DNA from: Acidilobaceae archaeon UBA162
GTDB taxonomy: Archaea; Thermoproteota; Thermoprotei_A; Sulfolobales; Acidilobaceae
NCBI GenBank assembly: GCA_002496425.1
Contig: DAJS01000022.1
Span: 1 to 19,188, forward strand
Length of the DNA: 19,188 bases
Direction of reading: 5' to 3'
The position numbers and the translations under genes were made by a program. Of the stretch, positions 1-6,995 are shown piece by piece. Positions within the stretch are counted from its first letter, which is position 1. Every line of letters starts with the position of its first letter. The notes beneath the pieces were generated by a model that saw nothing but the letters and a program-made list of their open reading frames with translations, was not told where the DNA came from and made no database searches.

Positions 1-681
1 ATCCTGCTCTTCACTACTGCCACTCTGCTTGTGGTGTTCGTTGGCATATTGCTTGGCACGCTGGCGGCCAGGTACCAGGGCAGCGCCTACGATAAGAGCA
101 TACCAGTTATAGCTGTGGTGCACTCAAGCCTGCCGACCTGGTGGATAGGTTTCCTGCTCGTGGCTGGCCTCGCCTATGGGCTCCACTGGTTTCCGCCCAG
201 CGGCATGGTGTCTCCAGGCATTAGCATGAGCCAGGAGCCGCTGAGGTACGTGGCCAGCCTGCTGGACCACATGGCGCTCCCCCTGCTGGCATACTTCATA
301 GTGAACATAGGCGGCTTCGCCTACATAGTCAGGAGCCTGGCGCTGGCGACAACCAAGGAGGACTTCGTGCTCACCGCCAAGGCCAGGGGACTTCCTGAGA
401 ACAGGATAGTCTTTGGCCACATACTGAGGACCGCTTCGCCGTCGATAGCCACGCAGGCCATACTGGCCGTCGCGTTCTCTCTAGGAGGAGGCCTTACTAC
501 TGAGATAGTGTTCGTCTGGCCCGGTATGGGCCTGCTAACCTATGAGGCTGTGCTCGAGAACGACTTAAACACAGTCATGGCGATAACATACGTGCTCACG
601 CTGGTGCTGGTGCTGGCGCTCTTCATAGACGAGATCGTGAAGGGGTTCCTGGATCCGAGGATAAAGGCCAGCGTCGATTGA
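1..681 (+). CDS. DppB/OppB-type ABC transporter permease, 5' end missing
   Basis: Inner-membrane permease of a peptide/nickel-type ABC importer; with its DppC partner it forms the channel for a short peptide or similar solute. The frame is open from base 1, so the gene begins before the window and only the C-terminal 226 residues are present. Several hydrophobic membrane segments are visible. The cytoplasmic EAA loop that docks on the ATPase is recognisable (EDFVLTAKARGLPENRI), followed by the typical region GGLTTEIVFVWPGMGLLTYEA. The protein ends FLDPRIKASVD, close to the usual DppB ending with a DPR motif. Its TGA stop overlaps the ribosome-binding site of the next gene, so the two are co-transcribed. 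The substrate cannot be read from the permease; sugar import by this family is also known in archaea. Confidence 0.93.
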   Translation: MLLFTTATLLVVFVGILLGTLAARYQGSAYDKSIPVIAVVHSSLPTWWIGFLLVAGLAYGLHWFPPSGMVSPGISMSQEPLRYVASLLDHMALPLLAYFIVNIGGFAYIVRSLALATTKEDFVLTAKARGLPENRIVFGHILRTASPSIATQAILAVAFSLGGGLTTEIVFVWPGMGLLTYEAVLENDLNTVMAITYVLTLVLVLALFIDEIVKGFLDPRIKASVD

Positions 682-686
682 GGTGA
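680..686 (+). promoter_or_regulatory. Ribosome-binding site of the DppC-like gene
   Basis: GAGGTGA, fully complementary to the crenarchaeal 16S 3' end (UCACCUC), lies six bases before the ATG at 693 and overlaps the stop codon of the upstream permease. The same motif and spacing recur before the LutB start and the proposed Nudix start. Confidence 0.8.
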
Positions 687-692
687 GGGGAT

Positions 693-2084
693 ATGTCCGA
701 GGAGAAGGTAGAGGTAGGGTTTAAGGCCTACATGAAGTTCGTGCTGAGGGACAAGGCGGCCGTAGCCTCAATAGCAGTTATAGTAGTGCTGGTGCTGGCG
801 GCCATCTATGTGTCTACATGGCCTCGCTCGATTGCCTTCAACTACCTAAACAACCTCAAGTACTGGGAGTCCACCTATCCGGCTACAGCAGCCCCATCAT
901 GGATGGCCTACCTTGACCCCAAGGCCTACGCACCCTCCATATACCTAAGGCCGTCAAGTGTGACAACAAAGGCCTACTCCCTGTCAGGAGGCCAGACCCT
1001 CTACGTTTACAACCTGACCTACACCTTCAGCTGGAAGTATGGCATACCGCCAACTGACGTAGACTTCACGTACTTGGCTAACACCACCATGGCTCAGCTA
1101 GCAATAATATGGCTCAAACCCAGCGGCTCAACTATAACGGCCTCCATATCTGTGGGCTCCACCTCAGCCACGTTTGACCTGCTCCAGGCTCAGCTGCAGT
1201 CGGCGCTGACCTCATATCTCCTGCAGAAGACCGGCATAACGCTGACCACCGTGACTACCCAGAGCCTGTCCCAGGTGCTCTTTAATAGTCTCTCCAAGGG
1301 CTCGATAGGTCCAGTTGAGAGAGGAACCTACAGGGTTGTGGTTGAGGTGGTGACCTCATCTCCTGCTAGGCTGGTACAGGATAAGATAAGGATCCTGGGC
1401 AACGCCTACGGGATCCTAGGAACTGACTACTACGGAAGGCCTATATTCCTTGGCCTGCTGCTTGGCCTCCCCAACGCGCTTGAGGCCGGTATCATAACCT
1501 CCCTGCTCTCAGTGCTCATAGGTGCCTTCGTTGGCGGTTACGCCGGCTTCCTGGGCGGCAGATCCGACTCGTTCCTGAACTGGTTCAGCACTGTAATACT
1601 TGCCCTGCCAGCTCTGCCGTTCTTGGTCACCCTGGGCCTTGCTCTGAAAGGCTCCCTATCACTCATGGTAGAGCTTCTGTTGATAACGTTCCTGAGCTGG
1701 CCCTTCTACGCCATAATAGCCAGGAGCTCCGCCCAGAGCATAAGGACGCTGACATTCGTTGAGGCCGATAGCCTGATGGGGATACCAAAACACACCACCT
1801 TCAACACGCACTTCATGCCCAGGCTCATGCCGTTCATAGTGGCCTACACAGTCCTTGGCATACCAGGCGGCATCCTGCTCGTAGAGACCCTTGCCTTCAT
1901 AGGCATAGCCCCAGCCAACCTGGTGACGTGGGGAGGCATACTTGACTCGGCCTTCGCCAACAACGCTGCCCTCAACGGCTGGTGGTGGTGGATACTGTTC
2001 CCAGGTCTCATGATAGTAGTGGTGGCAATGCCGTTCGTTGTGGTTGGCTTCGCCATAGAGAGGGCTTCCTTCGGAGGCCGCTGA
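693..2084 (+). CDS. DppC/OppC-type ABC transporter permease with large extracytoplasmic insertion
   Basis: Second permease of the peptide-type importer. The 463-residue protein is much longer than a usual DppC (about 280-300). A cytoplasmic N-terminus leads into a first membrane helix at about residues 24-41. Then comes a polar segment of about 190 residues (42-235), rich in Ser, Thr and Tyr with two N-glycosylation sequons (NLT, NTT). The conserved GTDYYGRP block follows at about 243-250 (family form GTDxxGRD), then the remaining membrane helices. The EAA loop is EADSLMGIPKHTTFNTHFMP. The C-terminal region has a run of four tryptophans. The inserted segment should lie outside the cell and may contact the solute-binding protein; that role is inference. 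ATG start with a perfect ribosome-binding site. No ATPase gene follows, so this appears to end the operon. Confidence 0.92.
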   Translation: MSEEKVEVGFKAYMKFVLRDKAAVASIAVIVVLVLAAIYVSTWPRSIAFNYLNNLKYWESTYPATAAPSWMAYLDPKAYAPSIYLRPSSVTTKAYSLSGGQTLYVYNLTYTFSWKYGIPPTDVDFTYLANTTMAQLAIIWLKPSGSTITASISVGSTSATFDLLQAQLQSALTSYLLQKTGITLTTVTTQSLSQVLFNSLSKGSIGPVERGTYRVVVEVVTSSPARLVQDKIRILGNAYGILGTDYYGRPIFLGLLLGLPNALEAGIITSLLSVLIGAFVGGYAGFLGGRSDSFLNWFSTVILALPALPFLVTLGLALKGSLSLMVELLLITFLSWPFYAIIARSSAQSIRTLTFVEADSLMGIPKHTTFNTHFMPRLMPFIVAYTVLGIPGGILLVETLAFIGIAPANLVTWGGILDSAFANNAALNGWWWWILFPGLMIVVVAMPFVVVGFAIERASFGGR

Positions 2085-2331
2085 GCTCTAGGCTACGTAT
2101 ATGTTAACCTTGTTATTTTGTACCCTAAACCCCTTTTAGGGCCAAGCCTTGGAAAGGAAGGCGTTGGTGCTGACCCTGAGTTCATGATAGGCGTAGTCCT
2201 GAGGGCTAAGTGCGTGGTTGAGAGGGGCAGGAGAACCACAGCAGGTTCGTTGAGGCCGTAGGGGCCTGCTGGGCAACAATGAATAGGACGTTTTAAAATG
2301 CTGAACCCCTTCGAAGAGACAAGGGCTTGGG
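2085..2331 (+). other. Gene-poor gap with tandem hairpins; possible small RNA or short ORF
   Basis: No recognisable gene lies here. A TATA-like GTATATG at 2097-2103 would place a transcript start near 2123. From there four perfect or near-perfect stems follow: 2123-2129 with 2135-2141 (7 bp, 5-base loop); 2142-2150 with 2158-2167 (9 bp, one bulged G, loop GGAAAGG); 2214-2219 with 2234-2239 (6 bp); and 2239-2245 with 2265-2271 (7 bp). The region ends at the TATA box of the next gene. An alternative reading is a 47-codon frame from TTG 2118 to TAG 2259-2261 whose codon use (AGG, ATA, GTC) resembles real genes here; I recognise no family in it. The first stem could also simply be part of the 3' end of the permease transcript. 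Confidence 0.25.
2291..2298 (+). promoter_or_regulatory. TATA box for the Gfo/Idh/MocA gene
   Basis: TTTTAAAA lies 41 bases before the TTG start at 2332, giving an expected 5' leader of about 10 bases. No good ribosome-binding site precedes the start, as for other first-in-operon genes in this window. Confidence 0.65.
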
Positions 2332-3324
2332 TTGTCTGGACCTCTCAGGATAGCTGTAGTGGGCGCCAGGGGCTTCGGGCTAGTCCACATGGCAGCGCTC
2401 TACCAGCTGAGGCAGCAGGGCCTCAACGTAGAGTACTACCCCTACAGCTCCTCACCCTCCGACGCGGCAGCTATAGCTAGGCACTTTAAGGCCTCAGGGC
2501 ACTTCACGAACTACAATGACGTACTGAGCTCGAACGTTGACATAGTTGACCTGGTTGTGAGTCACGACTCCCACGCTCCAATGGCCATAGCGGCCCTGAG
2601 GGCTGGAAAGCACGTCGTCCTAGAGAAACCTATAGCGAGGACTATGGAGGAGGCAGAGCAGATAGTTAATGAGGCTGAGAGGACGGGGCTCAAGTTCATG
2701 GTAGCAGAGAACTACCACTTCGACAGGACCTTCCAGGTGGCACAGCAGCTCGTCGGTCAGCTTGGCAGGGTACATACCATAATAGCCAGGGACCTCCACC
2801 ACAACCAGCCCACTGGCTGGAGGACCATTAGGGAGAGGATGGGCGGAGGGGCGGTAATAGATGGAGGGATACATATGATACATGTGGTCCTCAACATAGG
2901 TGGTCCCTACAGGAGGATCTGCGGGAACATCTACAACAGCGGCGCCGTTAAGATGGAGGGGGAGGACGTGGGCCTTGCCATATTTGAGTTCGAGTCAGGG
3001 GCCCACGGGCTCTATGCCTACGGCTGGGCCTTCATAGGCTCCCCGGCTGTCCCGGTCCTTGAGGTCTATGGCGACAGAGGAGGACTCTACGAGGATCCTG
3101 GCTCCAGGGTAGTCAAGGAGGTCATGGGGGTCAAGTACCTGGCCAGACACGGGGATCTGATGCTCAACAGCCAGAGGGTCCAGGTCGGGGAGGGAGACAT
3201 GGTAGTTGAGGAGCTTAGGGGCTTCATAGAGGCCGTGGACAGGGGCTCCCTAGTGCCGATGCCTGTGGAGCTCGAGCTCAGGGACCTCAGGGCTGTGCTT
3301 GACATGTACTCGTCCAGGTGCTGA
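2332..3324 (+). CDS. Gfo/Idh/MocA-family NAD(P)-dependent oxidoreductase
   Basis: Cytosolic dehydrogenase of the glucose-fructose oxidoreductase/inositol dehydrogenase family, which typically acts on sugars, inositols or sugar nucleotides. The 330-residue length is normal. The Rossmann fold starts at the N-terminus with IAVVGARGFGLVH (residues 7-19), a GxxGxG-like loop. The family EKP motif is at 98-100, supplying the catalytic-region lysine, and ENYHF follows at 126-130. The conserved GGGAVIDGGIHMIHV at 171-185 holds the Asp/His pair of the active site. The TTG start is chosen because the Rossmann strand begins directly after it and a TATA box sits 41 bases upstream. The gene is flanked by its own promoter and by that of the next gene, so it is probably monocistronic. 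The exact substrate is unknown. Confidence 0.92.
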   Translation: MSGPLRIAVVGARGFGLVHMAALYQLRQQGLNVEYYPYSSSPSDAAAIARHFKASGHFTNYNDVLSSNVDIVDLVVSHDSHAPMAIAALRAGKHVVLEKPIARTMEEAEQIVNEAERTGLKFMVAENYHFDRTFQVAQQLVGQLGRVHTIIARDLHHNQPTGWRTIRERMGGGAVIDGGIHMIHVVLNIGGPYRRICGNIYNSGAVKMEGEDVGLAIFEFESGAHGLYAYGWAFIGSPAVPVLEVYGDRGGLYEDPGSRVVKEVMGVKYLARHGDLMLNSQRVQVGEGDMVVEELRGFIEAVDRGSLVPMPVELELRDLRAVLDMYSSRC

Positions 3325-3353
3325 GTGGGACCCTGTACTCGGAGTACACCTGG
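3314..3353. repeat. Nested inverted repeat between oxidoreductase and surface-protein genes
   Basis: TGTACTC (3334-3340), one base, then GAGTACA (3342-3348) is a perfect 7+7 palindrome. An outer pair CCAGGTG (3314-3320) and CACCTGG (3347-3353) overlaps it. TGTACTCG also occurs as a direct repeat at 3305-3312 and 3334-3341. The structure straddles the oxidoreductase stop codon and ends 6 bases before the next TATA box. It may be an operator for the surface-protein gene or a 3'-end hairpin of the oxidoreductase mRNA. Confidence 0.5.
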
Positions 3354-3359
3354 CATACC

Positions 3360-3367
3360 CTTAAAAG
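3360..3367 (+). promoter_or_regulatory. TATA box for the surface-protein gene
   Basis: CTTAAAAG lies about 42 bases before the TTG start at 3402, matching the promoter-to-start spacing of the other leading genes in this window. Confidence 0.6.
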
Positions 3368-3401
3368 CCTCTGTTAACCGATATGTGTTCTGGCGACAGG
3401 C

Positions 3402-4895
3402 TTGAAGCTCAGGTCTTTAGCGGCCCTTGGGCTAATAGCACTGATTGGCCTGCTCCTGCTGCAGGCCTCACGGGCGGCGAGCCCTATGAACAATCATCAT
3501 GGTCACGGCAAGGGCAGCTTCAACGGTCCTGTCTCGGCCCTTAACGCCTCCAGCGAGAGGTATGTACTGGTCTACCCCAACTCCACGGTGAAGCTCATAA
3601 TTAATGGCACAGTTAACGGCACGCCCTTAGTCGGCAAGGTGCACAAGTGGCTCGGCAGGTACCTGAGGGGAGCCCACATAACTAGCCTTAAGCTGGTCGA
3701 GACTGGCACGATATACAGCGGTGGCGCGGCCGTTAGCGTGGTGGCCAGCGGCTCGTGGACGCCAGGAGGGCTTGAGGAGGGTGAGGGCAACGGGTTCCAG
3801 TCGCAGGTGGCCCAGGCGCTCGAGGGGCTCCAGTGGGTGAGCAGGTACTCTAACCTTTCCTACACGTCGAATGGAAGGCTGGCTACCGTACACTATCTGC
3901 TGAAGGCCGAGGCCGAGGGCCAGCAGGGCCTCAGACAGCTAAACGTCAGCGCCCTTGCCTTGGTACAGGCCCAGGTGAGCCCAGCCGTCTACACTGTTAA
4001 CATCTCAGTGAACGCCAGCTGGTACCCGCCCTTCCAGGCTCAGGGGCTTCAGGCCCTCGAGCATTTAGAGCTCCAGGGAGTAAATGGCATTAACATAACT
4101 AAGCTCCAGGTGAGCCTGAGTTCCACGAGGCTCGGCCTGACCCTTGACGCTGTTGTCAACGCGACCCAGGCCCCGCCTAACACCACCCTAGGCATGGTTC
4201 AGGGCCTCATAGAGGCGCTGCTGCAGCCGGGCTATGTGTACTCTGTGAGCAGCTCTAACGTTAGCCTGACATCCCATACGTTCAAGGTAACTAAGAGCAT
4301 CAACGTGTCTAACTCAAAGCTCAGGGAGGTAGGCGAGATAATCTCGGCGCTCAGCTCGCTCAGGCTGCCTGCGCAGCTGCAGGGCAAGCTGGGCGGGCTC
4401 ATGGAAAGGGAAGGCCCAGTAATTAACGCCACTGAGCAGGTACTGTCTTACATAGAGCAGCACTTCCAGCTCTCGGTTCCCACGAGCTTCAGCGTGGAGG
4501 TCTCCAGGTCAGGCCACCAGGTCAACTTTACTCTCATCGGCCCGCTCTTCGAGGCCAAGGACGCCACGTCACCCCACCAGACCCTGGCGAGCATAGACTA
4601 CCTCATAGGCAATTCCTCTGAGATACTTGCCCAGAACGGCCTTGAGAGGGCCTCAAAGGCCATCGAGAGGCTCTACAATGCAACCGTAGTTGTCGTCGGT
4701 GAGGAGGGAGTGCTGGTAAATGGCCAACATGAGGTAGTGACCACCGTGGGCAACCTTAGCTCCCTTACCGTTACCGTGCCGAACCACTCCAACTCCAACA
4801 GCTCGCCTAGCGTAACCAGGACAGCGGAGGCAGGAGGCATAGGGGCTGCGGTGGTCCTGACAGCAGTGGCAGTGTTCATGTCCAGGAGGCACTAA
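3402..4895 (+). CDS. Secreted, N-glycosylated, membrane-anchored surface protein of unknown function
   Basis: A 497-residue cell-surface protein; I do not recognise its family. The N-terminus is a classic signal peptide: basic MKLR, a hydrophobic core to about residue 22, then a likely cleavage near ASRA-AS. Directly after it comes a His-rich patch, NNHHGHGKG. The body carries about 20 Asn-X-Ser/Thr sequons by my count, spread along its whole length, and contains no cysteine, so heavy N-glycosylation on the cell surface is expected. It consists mostly of Leu/Val/Ser-rich beta-type segments alternating with predicted helices. The C-terminus has one membrane helix (GGIGAAVVLTAVAVFM) followed by SRRH, a tail anchor with the charged end inside. 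The gene has its own promoter and is followed by T-rich sequence. The TTG start is supported by the signal peptide beginning immediately. Confidence 0.85.
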   Translation: MKLRSLAALGLIALIGLLLLQASRAASPMNNHHGHGKGSFNGPVSALNASSERYVLVYPNSTVKLIINGTVNGTPLVGKVHKWLGRYLRGAHITSLKLVETGTIYSGGAAVSVVASGSWTPGGLEEGEGNGFQSQVAQALEGLQWVSRYSNLSYTSNGRLATVHYLLKAEAEGQQGLRQLNVSALALVQAQVSPAVYTVNISVNASWYPPFQAQGLQALEHLELQGVNGINITKLQVSLSSTRLGLTLDAVVNATQAPPNTTLGMVQGLIEALLQPGYVYSVSSSNVSLTSHTFKVTKSINVSNSKLREVGEIISALSSLRLPAQLQGKLGGLMEREGPVINATEQVLSYIEQHFQLSVPTSFSVEVSRSGHQVNFTLIGPLFEAKDATSPHQTLASIDYLIGNSSEILAQNGLERASKAIERLYNATVVVVGEEGVLVNGQHEVVTTVGNLSSLTVTVPNHSNSNSSPSVTRTAEAGGIGAAVVLTAVAVFMSRRH

Positions 4896-4930
4896 TCCCT
4901 TTCTATTTCTTATCCTAGTTCCTGTCCTTT
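4896..4930 (+). terminator. T-rich termination region between convergent genes
   Basis: Starting right after the surface-protein stop codon, the plus strand has repeated T runs (CCCTTTCTATTTCTTATCC, then CCTTTTT at 4925-4931). Archaeal transcription commonly ends at such T tracts without a hairpin. The minus-strand sat gene ends at 4931, so only 35 bases separate the two convergent genes. Confidence 0.5.
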
Positions 4931-6079
4931 TTAGACGAAGAGCTTATCCCTCATGGAGAGCAGCACCCGCGCCACCTCAGGCCTCATCATTGTTGGCGGA
5001 GGGACCTCACCCCTCAGCAGGGCCTTCCTTATCTCGGTGCCGCTTATCCTGACCCTGTAGCTCTCATCATGAGGACATATCTTCTCGTTAACTATGCCGC
5101 CGCACTTAGAGCAGTAGAAGGCCTCCCTGAGGAACAGGGGCGTGATGCCCAGGTCAGGGTACTTCTCAAACTCCTTCCAGGCATCATAGGGCCCATAGAA
5201 GCCCTCGACACCCGCGTGGTCCCTGCCAACTATCATATGTGTTGCCCCGAAGTTCTTCCTGACTATGGCATGATGTACTGCCTCCCTCGGTCCAGCGTAC
5301 CTCATTGGCATCCTGAGCACGCTGAACACGTAGCTCTGTCTAGGGAAGTAATTGTTCAACAGGGCCTCGTAGGCGGTCACTATGGCCTCGTCCCTGAAGT
5401 CACCCGGCTTCTTCCAGCCCACCAGGGGATTTATGAGGAGGCCGTCCACGAAGCTGAGGGCTGACTTCATTATGTACTCGTGGCCCATGTGAGGGGCGTT
5501 CCTGGTCTGGAAGGCAGCTATGGTCCTCCAGCCAAGCTGCTCAAAGAGGACCCTGGTCTCCTTGGGCCACAGCCTGTACCTCTCGAAGGGTTCCGGCAGC
5601 TCAACGAACTGCTCCACCTTGCCCCCGACCAGCACCTGGCCCTTAGAGCTCATGACTAGCTGGACCCCGGGGTGCGAGGGATCAGCGGTGCCGAAGACCT
5701 TGGCTGCCATCTCCTTCTTGTCCCATACATAGGCGTCCTCGATGTTCATTATTGCAAACCTTACGCCATTAAGCGAGAGGGCTACGTCGGAGCCCAGGAG
5801 CTCCCTGGCCAGAGGCTGCTCCACGTCTAGCACCACAGGTATGGTCCAGGGAAGGTCGTTGGAGAGCCTACCCTCCTTGAGCACTGAAACGTAGTCGTTC
5901 TCGGTCAGGAAGCCCTCAAGGGGGCTGTAGACTCCATGAGCTATGTTGGCTACGTCGTAGGCCTGAACCTCGCTCAGCTCTATGGTCGGCACGTCATTAG
6001 CCTCCCCGGCCAGCCTCTCCGCTCTAGCCCCCCTCGCAACCCTGTTCACAAGCCTGCCGCCGTGCGGCGGGGCCGCCAT
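4931..6079 (-). CDS. sat: Sulfate adenylyltransferase (ATP sulfurylase)
   Basis: Catalyses sulfate + ATP to adenosine 5'-phosphosulfate (APS) + pyrophosphate, the first step of sulfate activation, in the cytosol. The 382-residue length fits the prokaryotic single-domain enzyme. The nucleotide-binding motif QTRNAPHMGH is at 191-200 (family QTRNPxHxGH) and GRDHAGV is at 285-291. A zinc-type cluster C323, C326, C335 with H337 precedes RISGTEIR (344-351), as in archaeal and thermophilic bacterial enzymes. All key residues are present. ATG start, with GGTGA six bases upstream. It follows the small RHH gene by 12 bases and is clearly co-transcribed with it, while the APS kinase gene cysC is divergent. 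Its product is the substrate of CysC. No APS reductase genes are in view. Confidence 0.97.
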   Translation of the reverse strand: MAAPPHGGRLVNRVARGARAERLAGEANDVPTIELSEVQAYDVANIAHGVYSPLEGFLTENDYVSVLKEGRLSNDLPWTIPVVLDVEQPLARELLGSDVALSLNGVRFAIMNIEDAYVWDKKEMAAKVFGTADPSHPGVQLVMSSKGQVLVGGKVEQFVELPEPFERYRLWPKETRVLFEQLGWRTIAAFQTRNAPHMGHEYIMKSALSFVDGLLINPLVGWKKPGDFRDEAIVTAYEALLNNYFPRQSYVFSVLRMPMRYAGPREAVHHAIVRKNFGATHMIVGRDHAGVEGFYGPYDAWKEFEKYPDLGITPLFLREAFYCSKCGGIVNEKICPHDESYRVRISGTEIRKALLRGEVPPPTMMRPEVARVLLSMRDKLFV

Positions 6080-6085
6080 ACTTTA

Positions 6086-6090
6086 TCACC
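6086..6090 (-). promoter_or_regulatory. Ribosome-binding site of sat
   Basis: On the minus strand, GGTGA precedes the sat ATG by exactly six bases and lies just after the RHH stop codon, the spacing seen for the other internal operon genes in this window. Confidence 0.7.
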
Positions 6091-6091
6091 T

Positions 6092-6331
6092 TTAGAGGTA
6101 GCCGAGCCTCCTCAGCTTTTCGACTATCTCCTTTCTCTCCTCCTCGCTGACTGCGTCCTGAACCTTCTGCTTCTCCATCTCGCTCACGATGTCCCTGAGC
6201 ACATAGGTCACGAACTGGGAAACGCTAGTGAACCCAGTGCCAGCTATCAGTGACTTTATGCGCTCATAGAGCGGGACAGGTATGGAGACGGTTGTGTACC
6301 TGTTGCGCCTCTCCCTCTCAACCCCCTCCAT
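6092..6331 (-). CDS. Ribbon-helix-helix (CopG-type) DNA-binding protein upstream of sat
   Basis: A 79-residue likely transcription factor. Residues 13-19 (TTVSIPV) form the DNA-contacting beta strand, followed by two helices (LYERIKSLIAG and SVSQFVTYVLRDIVSE) typical of RHH dimers. A charged tail ends in EKLRRLGYL. It is the first gene of a two-gene unit with sat. A TATA box (CTTATAAG, 6361-6368) and a perfect palindrome lie upstream, shared with divergent cysC. The simplest model is that it regulates its own operon and cysC; this is inference. A paralogue with the same C-terminal RRLGYL lies on the other side of cysC at 6973-7182. ATG start directly before the RHH fold. Confidence 0.88.
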   Translation of the reverse strand: MEGVERERRNRYTTVSIPVPLYERIKSLIAGTGFTSVSQFVTYVLRDIVSEMEKQKVQDAVSEEERKEIVEKLRRLGYL

Positions 6332-6345
6332 GGTCTCTCAGGTAT

Positions 6346-6404
6346 GACATGTCTAACCACCTTATAAGTGTTAATTATATGTAATTAAGCCTAGAGGTAT
6401 TTGT
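6346..6404. promoter_or_regulatory. Divergent RHH-sat / cysC promoter region with palindromic operator candidate
   Basis: The minus-strand TATA box CTTATAAG at 6361-6368 lies about 30-37 bases before the RHH start at 6331. A plus-strand TATA-like GGTATTTG at 6396-6403 lies about 38 bases before the cysC ATG. Between them is a perfect inverted repeat TTAATTA-TATG-TAATTAA (6371-6388), placed to cover the upstream edge of the minus-strand TATA box. A second short palindrome GACATGTC sits at 6346-6353, near the expected RHH transcript start. RHH dimers commonly bind short palindromes of this kind. The operator role is inferred from position and symmetry. Confidence 0.5.
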
Positions 6405-6434
6405 ACTAGCTAGGACAAGGGGCCTGGGATAACG

Positions 6435-6995
6435 ATGAGGTGCCAGGACAAGGGTGTGGTAGCGTGGCTTACGGGCCTTCCAGCCTCGGGCAAGACGACC
6501 ATAGCTTCCATAGCTGCAGAAAGGTTAAGCTCCATGGGCTACAGGGTGGAGGTCCTTGACGGGGACTGGTTCAGGTCTCACATAGACCCTGAGGCTGGGT
6601 ACACCAGGGAGGAGAGGGCGAGACACCTCAGGAGGGCGGCCTGGGTAGCGAGGCTGCTCGCTAGGAACGGCGTCATAGTGCTCTGTAGTTTTATCTCACC
6701 GTACAGGGACGTGAGGGCTGACGTGAGGAGGATCATAGAGGAGGATGTCCCGTTCCTAGAGGTCTACGTTAGATGCCCGCTTGAGGAGTGCGTGAGGAGG
6801 GATCCCAAGGGACTCTACGCCAGGGCCCTGAAGGGTGAGATCAGGAACTTCACGGGCATCAGCGACCCCTATGAGGAGCCTGAGAGGCCAGACCTAGTGC
6901 TTGACACGGTGGTCAGGGGGCCTGAGGAGAACGCCGAGGAGCTGGTGTCGGCAGTGCTGAGGGCCATGGGTGCTACAGGTAGCCGAGCCTCCTGA
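6435..6995 (+). CDS. cysC: Adenylylsulfate (APS) kinase
   Basis: Phosphorylates the 3' position of APS with ATP to give PAPS, the sulfate donor for sulfotransferases or substrate of PAPS reductase. The 186-residue length is normal. The Walker A loop GLPASGKT is at 14-21, LDGDWFR at 41-47 (family LDGDxxR), and FISPYR at 86-91. The APS-binding block RDPKGLYARALKGEIRNFTGISDPYEEP at 122-149 is intact. It is divergent from RHH-sat, which supplies its substrate. Its last codons overlap, tail to tail by 23 bases, the end of the minus-strand RHH gene at 6973, so its C-terminal GSRAS is read from the complement of that gene's RRLGYL codons. ATG start; a TATA-like box lies about 38 bases upstream and no ribosome-binding site is seen. 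Confidence 0.96.
   Translation: MRCQDKGVVAWLTGLPASGKTTIASIAAERLSSMGYRVEVLDGDWFRSHIDPEAGYTREERARHLRRAAWVARLLARNGVIVLCSFISPYRDVRADVRRIIEEDVPFLEVYVRCPLEECVRRDPKGLYARALKGEIRNFTGISDPYEEPERPDLVLDTVVRGPEENAEELVSAVLRAMGATGSRAS

Noticed and set aside
2170..2210. C/D-box sRNA suggested by ATGATAG and several CTGA motifs
   Set aside because: No proper upstream C box and the spacing between ATGATAG and the following CTGA (8 bases) is too short for a guide.
2241..2262. tRNA T-arm suggested by GGTTCGTTG
   Set aside because: The flanking 5-base arms are not complementary and no acceptor or anticodon arm can be built around it.
2239..2280. H/ACA-type RNA hairpin followed by ACA at 2276-2278
   Set aside because: No room for a pseudouridylation pocket and K-turn above the 7-bp stem; ACA occurs by chance often.
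2298..2480. 60-codon plus-strand ORF overlapping the start of the oxidoreductase
   Set aside because: It lies mostly inside the real gene in another frame and shows no gene-like amino-acid pattern.
5069..5464. 131-codon ORF antisense to sat
   Set aside because: sat is unambiguous by its motifs; long antisense frames are common at this G+C content and codon bias.
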